From contig JAGCFB010000065.1 of NCBI GenBank assembly GCA_017650345.1, positions 1 through 33,776 of the forward strand: 33,776 nt of DNA, given 5' to 3'. Source of the stretch: Kiritimatiellia bacterium. Lineage in GTDB: Bacteria; Verrucomicrobiota; Kiritimatiellia; RFP12; UBA1067. Position numbers and translations under genes: made by a program. Shown here in pieces: positions 15,923 through 21,963 of this stretch (within the stretch, counting starts at the first letter, position 1; each line of letters starts with the position of its first letter). The notes under the pieces are model-generated. The model saw nothing but the letters and a program-made list of their open reading frames with translations, was not told the DNA's origin and made no database searches.

Positions 15923-16813
15923 CTACCCCTCCTGCCGTAGCAATGTCTGCACCGGCGACAGATCGCTCCTGTGAAGATGCTCTGCCAAAGTCCAGCCGAG
16001 CGGCGCGAGGCAGATTCCTCTCTTCCAGGCTACACCTACAGAACCTTTCTCCCATCCATCATACAAGCGCAGGCATTTCTCAAACCTTCGCATTTCGCGA
16101 ACTGGCATAAAGAATGTGCAACACGTACTTGGAACGCGGCAATACAATTTGCCGTCTACAGTAGCAAGTTTGCCAACATCCTGGAATCGAACGCGATCTG
16201 GATGGAAATGGGGATTCATCCCAATTACATTGGAATGTTTTCGCATCACATTGAAGCATGTCACAAAGGCCATTTCATCAAGAAGATAATCATCCTCAAG
16301 AATAAGAGCAAGCGTGCTGTCAGTGTCCTGCAACGCGATATCAATCTGTGTCTGGAATGATGGGCCATTGCCATGCCCTTTCGCATTAACAACACCAAAG
16401 CTCATGCCAACGGCATCGGCAGCCGCACGGTATTGCCGCATACCAACATCCGAAAGGCGGTCAACCACAAAAGTAATGCGAATATTCTCCTTCCCATACA
16501 CCTCGGCGAATTTCGCAGCCGCAGGGAAAAGTGAGCACCCTCCAACCTTTATAACATCATTTCTTGTACGGATACCGACATCTTCAAGGTCACGAGTCGC
16601 ATTAAGGTTCATAACAAAATCAGTAGTCCTGAGAACAATATGAAGGCGAGTTAAGTCTGAACTGCCACCAAGATCCAGGCATTTTCGCCGCTTGAATCTC
16701 CTATAAAAAACAGGGAAGTGGTCCCTAACTACATTGATGTTTTGAAAGAAATACCAAAGGTGACGCGGATTGCTCCTCGCCTTTAACATTGCATCCTTTA
16801 ATTGCGAAATCAT
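15923..16813 (-). CDS. Putative GT-A type glycosyltransferase
   Basis: The 296-residue protein has an acidic ALILEDDYLLDEMAF motif (~168-182) followed by IGMNPHFHPDR and a FEKC...LYDGWEKG region, which suggests a GT-A fold enzyme with an EDD metal site. The first ~60 residues (basic, FYRRFKRRKCLDLGG) are not assigned to a family. It starts from a leaderless-type promoter inside a 38-base gap shared with the divergent GT4 gene and leads the - strand set 15923, 15134, 14166. The family was not recognised with certainty; a DUF5672-like or LPS-type transferase are alternatives. Confidence 0.55.
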   Translation of the reverse strand: MISQLKDAMLKARSNPRHLWYFFQNINVVRDHFPVFYRRFKRRKCLDLGGSSDLTRLHIVLRTTDFVMNLNATRDLEDVGIRTRNDVIKVGGCSLFPAAAKFAEVYGKENIRITFVVDRLSDVGMRQYRAAADAVGMSFGVVNAKGHGNGPSFQTQIDIALQDTDSTLALILEDDYLLDEMAFVTCFNVMRKHSNVIGMNPHFHPDRVRFQDVGKLATVDGKLYCRVPSTCCTFFMPVREMRRFEKCLRLYDGWEKGSVGVAWKRGICLAPLGWTLAEHLHRSDLSPVQTLLRQEG

Positions 16814-16820
16814 CCCCTAT

Positions 16821-16829
16821 AGTATACCA
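16821..16829 (-). promoter_or_regulatory. Divergent extended -10 promoter, leftward
   Basis: On the - strand it reads TGGTATACT and ends 7 bases (ATAGGGG) before the ATG at 16813. Its TATACT is the left arm of an inverted repeat shared with the rightward promoter: ATAGTATA at 16819-16826 and TATACTAT at 16838-16845. Confidence 0.6.
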
Positions 16830-16834
16830 TAATT

Positions 16835-16843
16835 TGATATACT
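16835..16843 (+). promoter_or_regulatory. Divergent extended -10 promoter, rightward
   Basis: It reads TGATATACT and ends 8 bases before the ATG at 16852. Both promoters fit in the 38 bases between the two start codons. The -35 region of each would fall on the start of the opposite gene, so the two polymerases should compete. Confidence 0.6.
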
Positions 16844-16851
16844 ATCTGCAT

Positions 16852-18111
16852 ATGACTTTTACTGACACAATAAACAGTTTGAAAGTATGGGGAATTAAAG
16901 GTGCGATCAACTTCGCGCGCCGGTGGCCTGTGTTACGTAGACTTAAGAATTCAGACAAACATGTCTGGAGGTCCCCTCAACGTGGGATAACCCTCATTGG
17001 GCCATTCTCGGCTCACAATGGCAATTCTCACACGATGAGGAACTTAGCGCAAATGCTGAGAAACGCAAACATTCCCTTTCAGACATTTGATACAAATTAT
17101 CCACCATCACTACCACCCGGCGACTACAAGCACCTAATCACACCCTTCAAAGAGTTTGACCTTGGGCACTATAGTCATGTCATAGAACTGTTCACCCAGC
17201 ATTCCCCCGTGTCGTCCAATCGTGTCCATGCGCTGCTTGCGTTCTGGGAATATGAATCTGGATTTGATTTCGCATTCCCAAGCGCAGCAACTTCAGGTCT
17301 CCCGATTGTCGCCATGTCAGATTTCAACGCAAAACATTTTCGCACTATACTGCCTAAAGACACCCCCGTATTCAAAATCAGACATCCTCTGATTCTAAAT
17401 CCTTCCGAAGCGACTTCTCCCGATGTGCTTAGAGCAAGATACTGTATCTCCCCAACTACTTTTATAGTCTTTTTCAACTTTGACTATGGGTCTTCGTACT
17501 ATAGAAAGAATCCAGAGGCTGTGGTCAAAGCGTTTGCAAAGGCATTCACCCACTCCGACAATGCTGTGCTTTTGTTAAAGACTTCCAATGCCAAAAGGCA
17601 TCGCGAAACTGAAATGCGCCTTCGTTCTGTTATTAGCACCTCCTCACTTGGTCAAGACCGCATAATCATTATTGATGACGCTCTATCCCAGAGTGACATG
17701 TCCGGACTGTTCCATGCCTGTGATGTTTACATCTCATTGCATCGTGGCGAAGGGTTTGGCATCGGCATGGCAGAGGCTATGGCCTGCGGGAAACCAGTAA
17801 TTGCAACAAACTACAGTGCCAACACAGAGTTTTGCACGGATGAGACTTCAATCCCAGTTCCTTACAAAATGACCAGCCCATCAAAAGCAGAGATTGACAA
17901 TCCCGCATATAGCCATGTTACATCTTGGGCGGAACCTGACATAGATTTTGCTGCTTCAGCACTCGTAAAATGCTACAAAGATCGCAACTTCGCAAAACAG
18001 ATTGGATCAACCGGCGCAGCGTTTATTAAAAAAAGTTTTTCGTTAGAAAACTTCAAACAAGATATCAATGCGTTTCTTGACGAGTCACCAATCGCCGCTG
18101 CAATGCAATAG
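16852..18111 (+). CDS. Family-4 glycosyltransferase
   Basis: The 419-residue protein has the GT-B donor-binding signature of GT4: YISLHRGEGFGIGMAEAMAC followed by GKPVIATNYSANTEF, with the E-x7-E pair in EGFGIGMAE. Ahead of it FNFDYGSSYYRKNPEAVVKA, then LLLKTSNAK, matches the usual start of the C-terminal domain. I chose the ATG at 16852 (MTFTDTINSL) because the promoter lies directly before it. An in-frame ATG at 16789 would read through that promoter and through the divergent gene's start. The last 47 bases overlap, tail to tail, with the 3' end of the - strand DUF5672 gene. Confidence 0.87.
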   Translation: MTFTDTINSLKVWGIKGAINFARRWPVLRRLKNSDKHVWRSPQRGITLIGPFSAHNGNSHTMRNLAQMLRNANIPFQTFDTNYPPSLPPGDYKHLITPFKEFDLGHYSHVIELFTQHSPVSSNRVHALLAFWEYESGFDFAFPSAATSGLPIVAMSDFNAKHFRTILPKDTPVFKIRHPLILNPSEATSPDVLRARYCISPTTFIVFFNFDYGSSYYRKNPEAVVKAFAKAFTHSDNAVLLLKTSNAKRHRETEMRLRSVISTSSLGQDRIIIIDDALSQSDMSGLFHACDVYISLHRGEGFGIGMAEAMACGKPVIATNYSANTEFCTDETSIPVPYKMTSPSKAEIDNPAYSHVTSWAEPDIDFAASALVKCYKDRNFAKQIGSTGAAFIKKSFSLENFKQDINAFLDESPIAAAMQ

Positions 18112-18799
18112 TCGAATGACCGTGAATTCCGAATGGCTCAATGCCCTTCGGCTTCGATATCAGGCCTTTAAGCGAATCAAAGGCAAATGTAAAAGCGTCT
18201 TTTTCGCCAGCGAACTTTAGCCCGTGACGATAGCTCCATCCCAGGCATGCGGTCATGGTGTAGAACGTGTCTTCGAAAAAGAATCTGGACTTGGGGTTCA
18301 AAAAGAAACGCCACCATCTGTTCCATGCGTTTGCCGCGCGAATGCAAATGCGCCTCGAACGTAGCGAGAAGCCTCCGTTAAGGCACGGGAAGCCGAGCAA
18401 GTTCATCAAGCGGCGACGACCGTTACGCACCGACGGCGCGCCGATGAAATCCCATTTGCCCACAAACTGCTCAAGGCCCGGGCGAACTGGATAGCCGTCA
18501 TCTTGGATAATCAGAACATACGGCGTGGAGAACCTAGTATAAAGGCGCTTAATGCAGTCCATCGACATAGTAGTGATGCTGCCATAAACGAGCGAAGGCT
18601 CAATCTGAATCTCTACATTGGAATGCTGCGATGCGAAGTTGTCTACGTCTGCGAAGTGATGGCTTGCCACAATTACTGTCTTTAGCTTCCCGACATTTTC
18701 CCAGGTTCTCTCGATAGAAGAGACAATTTTACTAAATGCACGACTTTCGTAGCCCCTTTCAGGGAACGTGTAAATCAGTATTGTCACTTTATCTGTCAT
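18065..18799 (-). CDS. DUF5672 family protein, second copy
   Basis: The 244-residue protein repeats the core of the gene at 15134-15922: VLIIQDDGYPVRPGLEQFVG, WDFIGAPS, CLNGGFSLRSRRICIRAA, FFEDTFYT and PFGIHGHS. The two differ strongly outside these blocks, so this is an old duplication or two separate imports. I chose the ATG at 18799 (MTDKVTILIY); a TTG two codons upstream is in frame but unlikely. The -10 box (TGATAAAAT) ends 21 bases upstream. Glycosyltransferase activity is inferred from the QDDG motif and the context. Confidence 0.8.
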   Translation of the reverse strand: MTDKVTILIYTFPERGYESRAFSKIVSSIERTWENVGKLKTVIVASHHFADVDNFASQHSNVEIQIEPSLVYGSITTMSMDCIKRLYTRFSTPYVLIIQDDGYPVRPGLEQFVGKWDFIGAPSVRNGRRRLMNLLGFPCLNGGFSLRSRRICIRAANAWNRWWRFFLNPKSRFFFEDTFYTMTACLGWSYRHGLKFAGEKDAFTFAFDSLKGLISKPKGIEPFGIHGHSTIALQRRLVTRQETH

Positions 18800-18820
18800 C
18801 AGCAAACCTAATTGCGTGAA

Positions 18821-18829
18821 ATTTTATCA
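18821..18829 (-). promoter_or_regulatory. Extended -10 promoter of the second DUF5672 gene
   Basis: On the - strand this is TGATAAAAT, with TTTGATAAAAT overall. The -10 ends 21 bases before the ATG at 18799. No strong ribosome site is visible in the short leader. Confidence 0.5.
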
Positions 18830-18864
18830 AATTCAGAACTGCAAGGTCAACCACGCAAAGTGCC

Positions 18865-18930
18865 AATTCCGTTTTTCAGGGAGATGAATTCCGCTTTCTC
18901 GGCCTGTGAATTCCGGTTTTTCTGGAGTCG
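18865..18930 (+). repeat. Short tandem array, three units of exactly 22 bp
   Basis: AATTCCG starts at 18865, 18887 and 18909, an exact 22-base step. Each unit continues with a T-rich run (GTTTTTC, then CTTTCTC and GTTTTTC) and a variable tail (AGGGAGATG, GGCCTGTG, TGGAGTCG). A weak fourth unit, ATGTCCG, begins at 18931 in register and merges into the REP-like hairpin. The period equals that of the unrelated-sequence array at 11367-11520. Confidence 0.7.
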
Positions 18931-18979
18931 ATGTCCGAACACAGTTCGGACATCAAATCTGGAATGGACATCAAGTCTG
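18930..18979 (+). repeat. REP-like hairpin plus an 18-bp direct repeat downstream of the RAYT gene
   Basis: GATGTCCGAAC (18930-18940) and GTTCGGACATC (18944-18954) form a perfect 11-base stem with the 3-base loop ACA. From 18944 two 18-base units follow: GTTCGGACATCAAATCTG and GAATGGACATCAAGTCTG. The first differs in a single base from GTTCGGCCATCAAATCTG inside the transposase gene (19778-19795, opposite strand). The element ends 16 bases from the RAYT stop codon, the place expected for a REP of a REP-RAYT pair. Confidence 0.75.
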
Positions 18980-18995
18980 AGGCGGGAGACGCATC

Positions 18996-20168
18996 TCATG
19001 CGTCGCTTCTTGCAATAACCTGCGGGCCGTTGACCTTCCAGTAGAGCGCGAGGCCCTCGCCAGCCGTGGCAATCTCGACAATCTCGGCGTTGAGATCGAG
19101 GCAGGCGCGGCGGCCAAACTCGGTCTCGTCGCTGCCACGCGCGATCTCAAGGTAGCGATCCTCAGCAAACGGCTCGACATAACGACTCTCCGGCCTGAAG
19201 CGCCTGTTGGGAATACACGACGGCAAAATACGGATGAAACGTGCGTCTCCCCGTCGACACAGCATGTCACGCACCGCTTGCTCTCCCTTCGAAATAAAGC
19301 CGCTTATGATCACATAGCCCTTCTCGACCGCGCTCTCCATGCGCCTCACGACCCGGGCGATAGCCTCGGGCGTTGCGACTTCGCGAGAAACCCGAAGCGA
19401 GACAAGCTTTTCATCGGTAGAGAGAAGCGCAATGTTGCCAACCCCCTTCCAATAGTCGCCAATGTCGAGCCGCGGCGAGGAAAGCGGCTCCACTACGCGC
19501 AGGGCGCCGCCCTCGCAATACATAAGCTCCCATTTCATCGGGTTGTAGGCGATGTAGCGCTCGGTCGAGTCGATCATCGAGCGAGAGAGAAGAATGTAGT
19601 CGTGGTAGCCTTGCTGCCAGATGGTGGTTGGTTGGCCAAACGCAGTTTGGCCATCAAAGCTTGTTTTGCCGTCGAATATAGTTTGGCCATCAAAGCTTGT
19701 TTGGGCAACAAAGCTAGTTTGGCCGTCGAATATATCGCGACCATCAAGCCTATTGCTGTCGCGCGACCCAGCTGCCACAGATTTGATGGCCGAACTGCGT
19801 TCGGCCAATCCCAAACTACGCTTGGCCAGAGCTGTGGTATAGTTCTTGAATCGCCTTATCGCCCCGCCAAGCACTTTAAGCGGCTCATCAAGCCCAGGCG
19901 CGAGCGCGCAGTTAAAATGAATGTGATCGGGCATAACGACCCAGCCGAAGAGCCTAAACCCAGGGTTTAGCCGAGGTATCGCTTGCAGCGCCTCGGCAAC
20001 TTTCTCCCCAAACGGGGCAAGAGCCACACTGCCGCCCTGTATCGAGCCGAAAAGCGGCCGTCTCGGCGCTGTCGCCATCGTAATGAAGAGCGAAGCGCCT
20101 TTCGCGTAGTTCCAGCCCGTGAATCGCCGGTATCGCCTTATCTCGCGGCTCTCTGCCCTGACTGCCAT
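18996..20168 (-). CDS. REP-associated tyrosine transposase (Y1/HUH family), long form with repeat insertion and extra C-terminal domain
   Basis: The 390-residue protein begins with a Y1 transposase domain: RRYRRFTGWNYAKGASLFIT, then FGWVVMPDHIHFN with the HUH pair His82-His84. After an insertion come IWQQGYHDYILLSRSMIDST and ERYIAYNPMKWEL. By alignment to E. coli TnpA-REP the nucleophile is probably Tyr205 in RYIAYNP. Such enzymes cut and join single-stranded DNA at REP hairpins. Residues ~118-182 are an insertion made largely of six-residue repeats (S/I-F-D-G-Q/K-T) encoded by REP-like DNA. Residues ~240-390 form an extra domain (NIALLSTDEKLVSLRVSREV, GYVIISGFISKGEQAVRDML, FGRRACLDLNAEIVEIA) with a Rossmann-like look, possibly related to DprA/SLOG proteins; this is a weak assignment. 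Usual RAYTs are 150-230 residues. It starts 1 base after the HipA-like stop. Confidence 0.83.
   Translation of the reverse strand: MAVRAESREIRRYRRFTGWNYAKGASLFITMATAPRRPLFGSIQGGSVALAPFGEKVAEALQAIPRLNPGFRLFGWVVMPDHIHFNCALAPGLDEPLKVLGGAIRRFKNYTTALAKRSLGLAERSSAIKSVAAGSRDSNRLDGRDIFDGQTSFVAQTSFDGQTIFDGKTSFDGQTAFGQPTTIWQQGYHDYILLSRSMIDSTERYIAYNPMKWELMYCEGGALRVVEPLSSPRLDIGDYWKGVGNIALLSTDEKLVSLRVSREVATPEAIARVVRRMESAVEKGYVIISGFISKGEQAVRDMLCRRGDARFIRILPSCIPNRRFRPESRYVEPFAEDRYLEIARGSDETEFGRRACLDLNAEIVEIATAGEGLALYWKVNGPQVIARSDA
19633..19807 (-). repeat. REP-like repeat cluster inside the transposase gene (18-bp units and two hairpins)
   Basis: On the + strand 18-base units start at 19645, 19663, 19681, 19699, 19717 and 19735 without a gap. 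Those at 19645 and 19681 are identical (GTTTGGCCATCAAAGCTT); the others differ at several positions, and the one at 19735 is the most diverged. Just before the run, TGGCCAAAC (19633-19641), GCA and GTTTGGCCA form a hairpin with a 9-base stem. At 19787-19807 TGGCCGAAC, TGC and GTTCGGCCA form a second one, and the 18-base unit there lies in the opposite orientation (19778-19795). Because 18 is a multiple of three the run stays in frame and encodes six-residue repeats. Confidence 0.82.
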
Positions 20169-20169
20169 A

Positions 20170-21048
20170 TCACCTCACAACTCCTCCAAACAGAGCCTCG
20201 TACCTTGCCGCGAGATATGTCTTGTAGAACTGGCGCTGGAGGGCGGTCATGAGCGGCGTGCCGTCGATGAAGGCGTTGATCGCCGCGAGATCGATGCGCG
20301 GGACTATGCGCGCGAGCGATGGGGCGAGAACGCCGTCGCGGTTCTGCGCAATGAAATCGACATAGCCGATCTTCTTTCCGTTCTGCTTGAGCGCCGAAGC
20401 GGGGAAGCTGTATATGCGCGCGTCGAGCTCCGCCTTGTCGTCTATGACGCGGCGCATAATGTCGTCGTCCGCTTGCGGCAGGAGACAGCTGCCGAAGTCG
20501 TACGCGGGGGCGATCTCCGCCTTGCGCGTCACTGGATCGACGAGGAATCCCCAGTTGCCGTTATGCCGGTCGAAGTTGCCGAGGAACGCATCTACGACAA
20601 ACATGTCCCAGAAATGCGCCTTTAGCTCGACCGGATCGACGAAGGACTGAAGCTCTATCGTCTCAAGCACGTCGTCAAGCTCTGTTCCCGTCCCGTTCGT
20701 CTCGGAGTCTATAACCGTGTTCTTGATGGAGCAGAAATCGTAGAGCTGCCCGCCGTCCGCCGTAAAGTCGCGGCACGCGCAAACCGTCTTCGTCTTGCCG
20801 TTCGTGAACGTGCCAAGTCGCGTTTCATGAGACTTGAGCCCGATCATGTTGGCGATGGTGCTGGCAACATGCTCGCAGAAGCAGCTGTTGGTGTAGGAAA
20901 GCGCCGTTGGCTTGTCCGCCGCTGACGGGGGGAACTTGACGAGCCATACCGCGCCGTCGTAGCGGACGGCTATCTTCTTTCCGTTCGCGCCGTTGTAGGC
21001 CCGGCCAGGAAGCCGCTCGCATGCGGAGAAATCGACAGGCTCGGTCAT
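20170..21048 (-). CDS. HipA-like serine/threonine kinase, probable toxin
   Basis: The 292-residue protein has the HipA C-terminal kinase features: VVDAFLGNFDRHNGNWGFLV (~151-170), with catalytic Asp160 and the following HNGN, and IAPAYDFGS (~179-187), with the metal-binding Asp184. The N-terminal part (IAVRYDGAVWLVKFPP) resembles the nucleotide-binding start of the CtkA/HipA kinases. The protein is shorter than HipA (~440 residues) and lacks its N-terminal subdomain, like the one-domain CtkA group. I chose the ATG at 21048 because it overlaps the 70-residue partner gene by 4 bases (ATGA); upstream in-frame sequence is a shadow of that gene. Its target is unknown. The transposase gene follows after 1 base, so the three genes are probably cotranscribed. 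Confidence 0.82.
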   Translation of the reverse strand: MTEPVDFSACERLPGRAYNGANGKKIAVRYDGAVWLVKFPPSAADKPTALSYTNSCFCEHVASTIANMIGLKSHETRLGTFTNGKTKTVCACRDFTADGGQLYDFCSIKNTVIDSETNGTGTELDDVLETIELQSFVDPVELKAHFWDMFVVDAFLGNFDRHNGNWGFLVDPVTRKAEIAPAYDFGSCLLPQADDDIMRRVIDDKAELDARIYSFPASALKQNGKKIGYVDFIAQNRDGVLAPSLARIVPRIDLAAINAFIDGTPLMTALQRQFYKTYLAARYEALFGGVVR

Positions 21049-21257
21049 GCGTCCTTCCCCCAGAGATACTTGTCGCGGAGATACTGCGCCTGGTCGTGGG
21101 TGATGGCGTTGTCGTTTATCTCGGCGATGTTGATCGAGCCGTAGAGCTCGCCCCAAAGGCAGTCGAGAAGATTCGACTTCTCCTCGACGCCCTTCTTCCA
21201 TGCCTCGAGGTCATGCGCCAGATACGGCGGCAGGTTTCGCTCGTACATCTCGTTCAT
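21045..21257 (-). CDS. Small partner protein of the HipA-like kinase, possible antitoxin
   Basis: The 70-residue acidic, mostly helical protein reads MNEMYERNLPPYLAHDLEAW at its start, then NLLDCLWGELYGSINIAEIN and ITHDQAQYLRDKYLW. It has no helix-turn-helix of the HipB type. Small proteins with LDCLW/LDC-type cores and an ITxEQAxYLRxKYL ending are known to me as neighbours of single-domain HipA-like kinases in gut bacteria. Function as an antitoxin is inferred only from size, order and the 4-base overlap with the kinase gene. Confidence 0.65.
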   Translation of the reverse strand: MNEMYERNLPPYLAHDLEAWKKGVEEKSNLLDCLWGELYGSINIAEINDNAITHDQAQYLRDKYLWGKDA

Positions 21258-21259
21258 TT

Positions 21260-21294
21260 CGCCTTGTCTCGCGGCTATCTGCCCTGAGCGCCAT
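21260..21294 (-). pseudogene. Fragment of a RAYT gene 5' end (duplicate of the transposase start)
   Basis: From an ATG at 21294 the - strand reads MALRADSRETRR, against MAVRAESREIRRYRRF of the RAYT at 20168. Including the bases before the ATG, 41 bases (21260-21300 against 20134-20174) align with 6 mismatches. The match stops 2 bases before the start of the 70-residue gene. The kinase/partner pair therefore lies between a complete RAYT and the stub of another, as if the pair had landed in, or replaced the rest of, an upstream RAYT copy. Confidence 0.7.
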
Positions 21295-21336
21295 GTCGCC
21301 TTCCTGCACCAGACGGCGTCCCTGCGCGCGGCGGCG

Positions 21337-21861
21337 CTACAGCGCGGCGGCCCTGGCGGCGGCGGACGCTATGGCGCGGCACACGGCGCGCGAGGTGATC
21401 GTCGCCGCGGTGATCGCCTCGATCTCGCCGCCGTCCTTCTTCACCATGAGCGACGTGCCGTCCTTGTCCGCGAACTGCCCCGCGAAGTCCGGCGACTTGA
21501 GATTCATCCCCAGTCCCGGCGTCTCGCTCGCGGCGAGCGTCTTGTACGCGACGACGGTCCTCCTGTCCGCCCTGAAGCCGACCATCAGCACGATCTCGCC
21601 GCCGTATCCGTTCGCGTCCTCGCCGCGCACGGCGTAGCCGAGGACCTGCCCGGACGCGTCGAGCCCCAGGAACGCGCCCTCGCCGGACGCCTCCACCCTC
21701 TCCACGCCGGACGGCATTACGTCCGCCGCCGCGCGCAGCGTGTTGGCGGTCTTGGACCTCTCGATCGGATCGCGCGTGATGCCGTCGATGTACGCGAGCA
21801 CGCCCGCGCAAGCCGCCGATATCGCCGTAAGGCTCGCCACAAGCCATATTGCCTTCTTCAT
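21337..21861 (-). CDS. RnfG/NqrC-like FMN-binding domain protein
   Basis: The 174-residue protein has an N-terminal membrane anchor (KAIWLVASLTAISAACAGVL), then an FMN-binding domain with TLAASETPGLGMNLKSPDFAG and GGEIEAITAATITSRAV. This is the RnfG pattern, in which the last Thr of S/D-G-A-T-x-T carries covalently bound FMN; here Thr156 would be the acceptor. Position 153, normally Gly-Ala in GAT, reads AAT, so flavin attachment could be altered. No other rnf or nqr gene is nearby, so it is either an orphan electron carrier or part of a split cluster. AGGAGG lies before the ATG and an extended -10 is 50 bases upstream. Confidence 0.8.
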   Translation of the reverse strand: MKKAIWLVASLTAISAACAGVLAYIDGITRDPIERSKTANTLRAAADVMPSGVERVEASGEGAFLGLDASGQVLGYAVRGEDANGYGGEIVLMVGFRADRRTVVAYKTLAASETPGLGMNLKSPDFAGQFADKDGTSLMVKKDGGEIEAITAATITSRAVCRAIASAAARAAAL

Positions 21862-21911
21862 GAAGCTCCTCCTGGGTTTTCTGCGGACTCTCCGCCGTTT
21901 CTTATACTGTT

Positions 21912-21920
21912 ATTATATCA
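21912..21920 (-). promoter_or_regulatory. Extended -10 promoter of the RnfG-like gene
   Basis: On the - strand this reads TGATATAAT, ending 50 bases before the ATG at 21861. A strong ribosome site (AGGAGG) lies within the leader, so this is a conventional, leadered transcript. Confidence 0.58.
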
Positions 21921-21963
21921 CTTTTCCGGCGCGCTTCAACGGAAAATCTTGCCGTCGCGCAAA

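Noticed and set aside
16789-16851. Upstream start for the GT4 gene
   Set aside because: It would place the divergent promoter pair inside the coding sequence and add a non-conserved hydrophobic stretch.
20170-21201. Longer HipA-like protein starting at 21201
   Set aside because: The extra 51 residues are Arg-rich shadow of the 70-residue partner gene. The ATG at 21048 overlaps that gene's stop in the usual coupled way.
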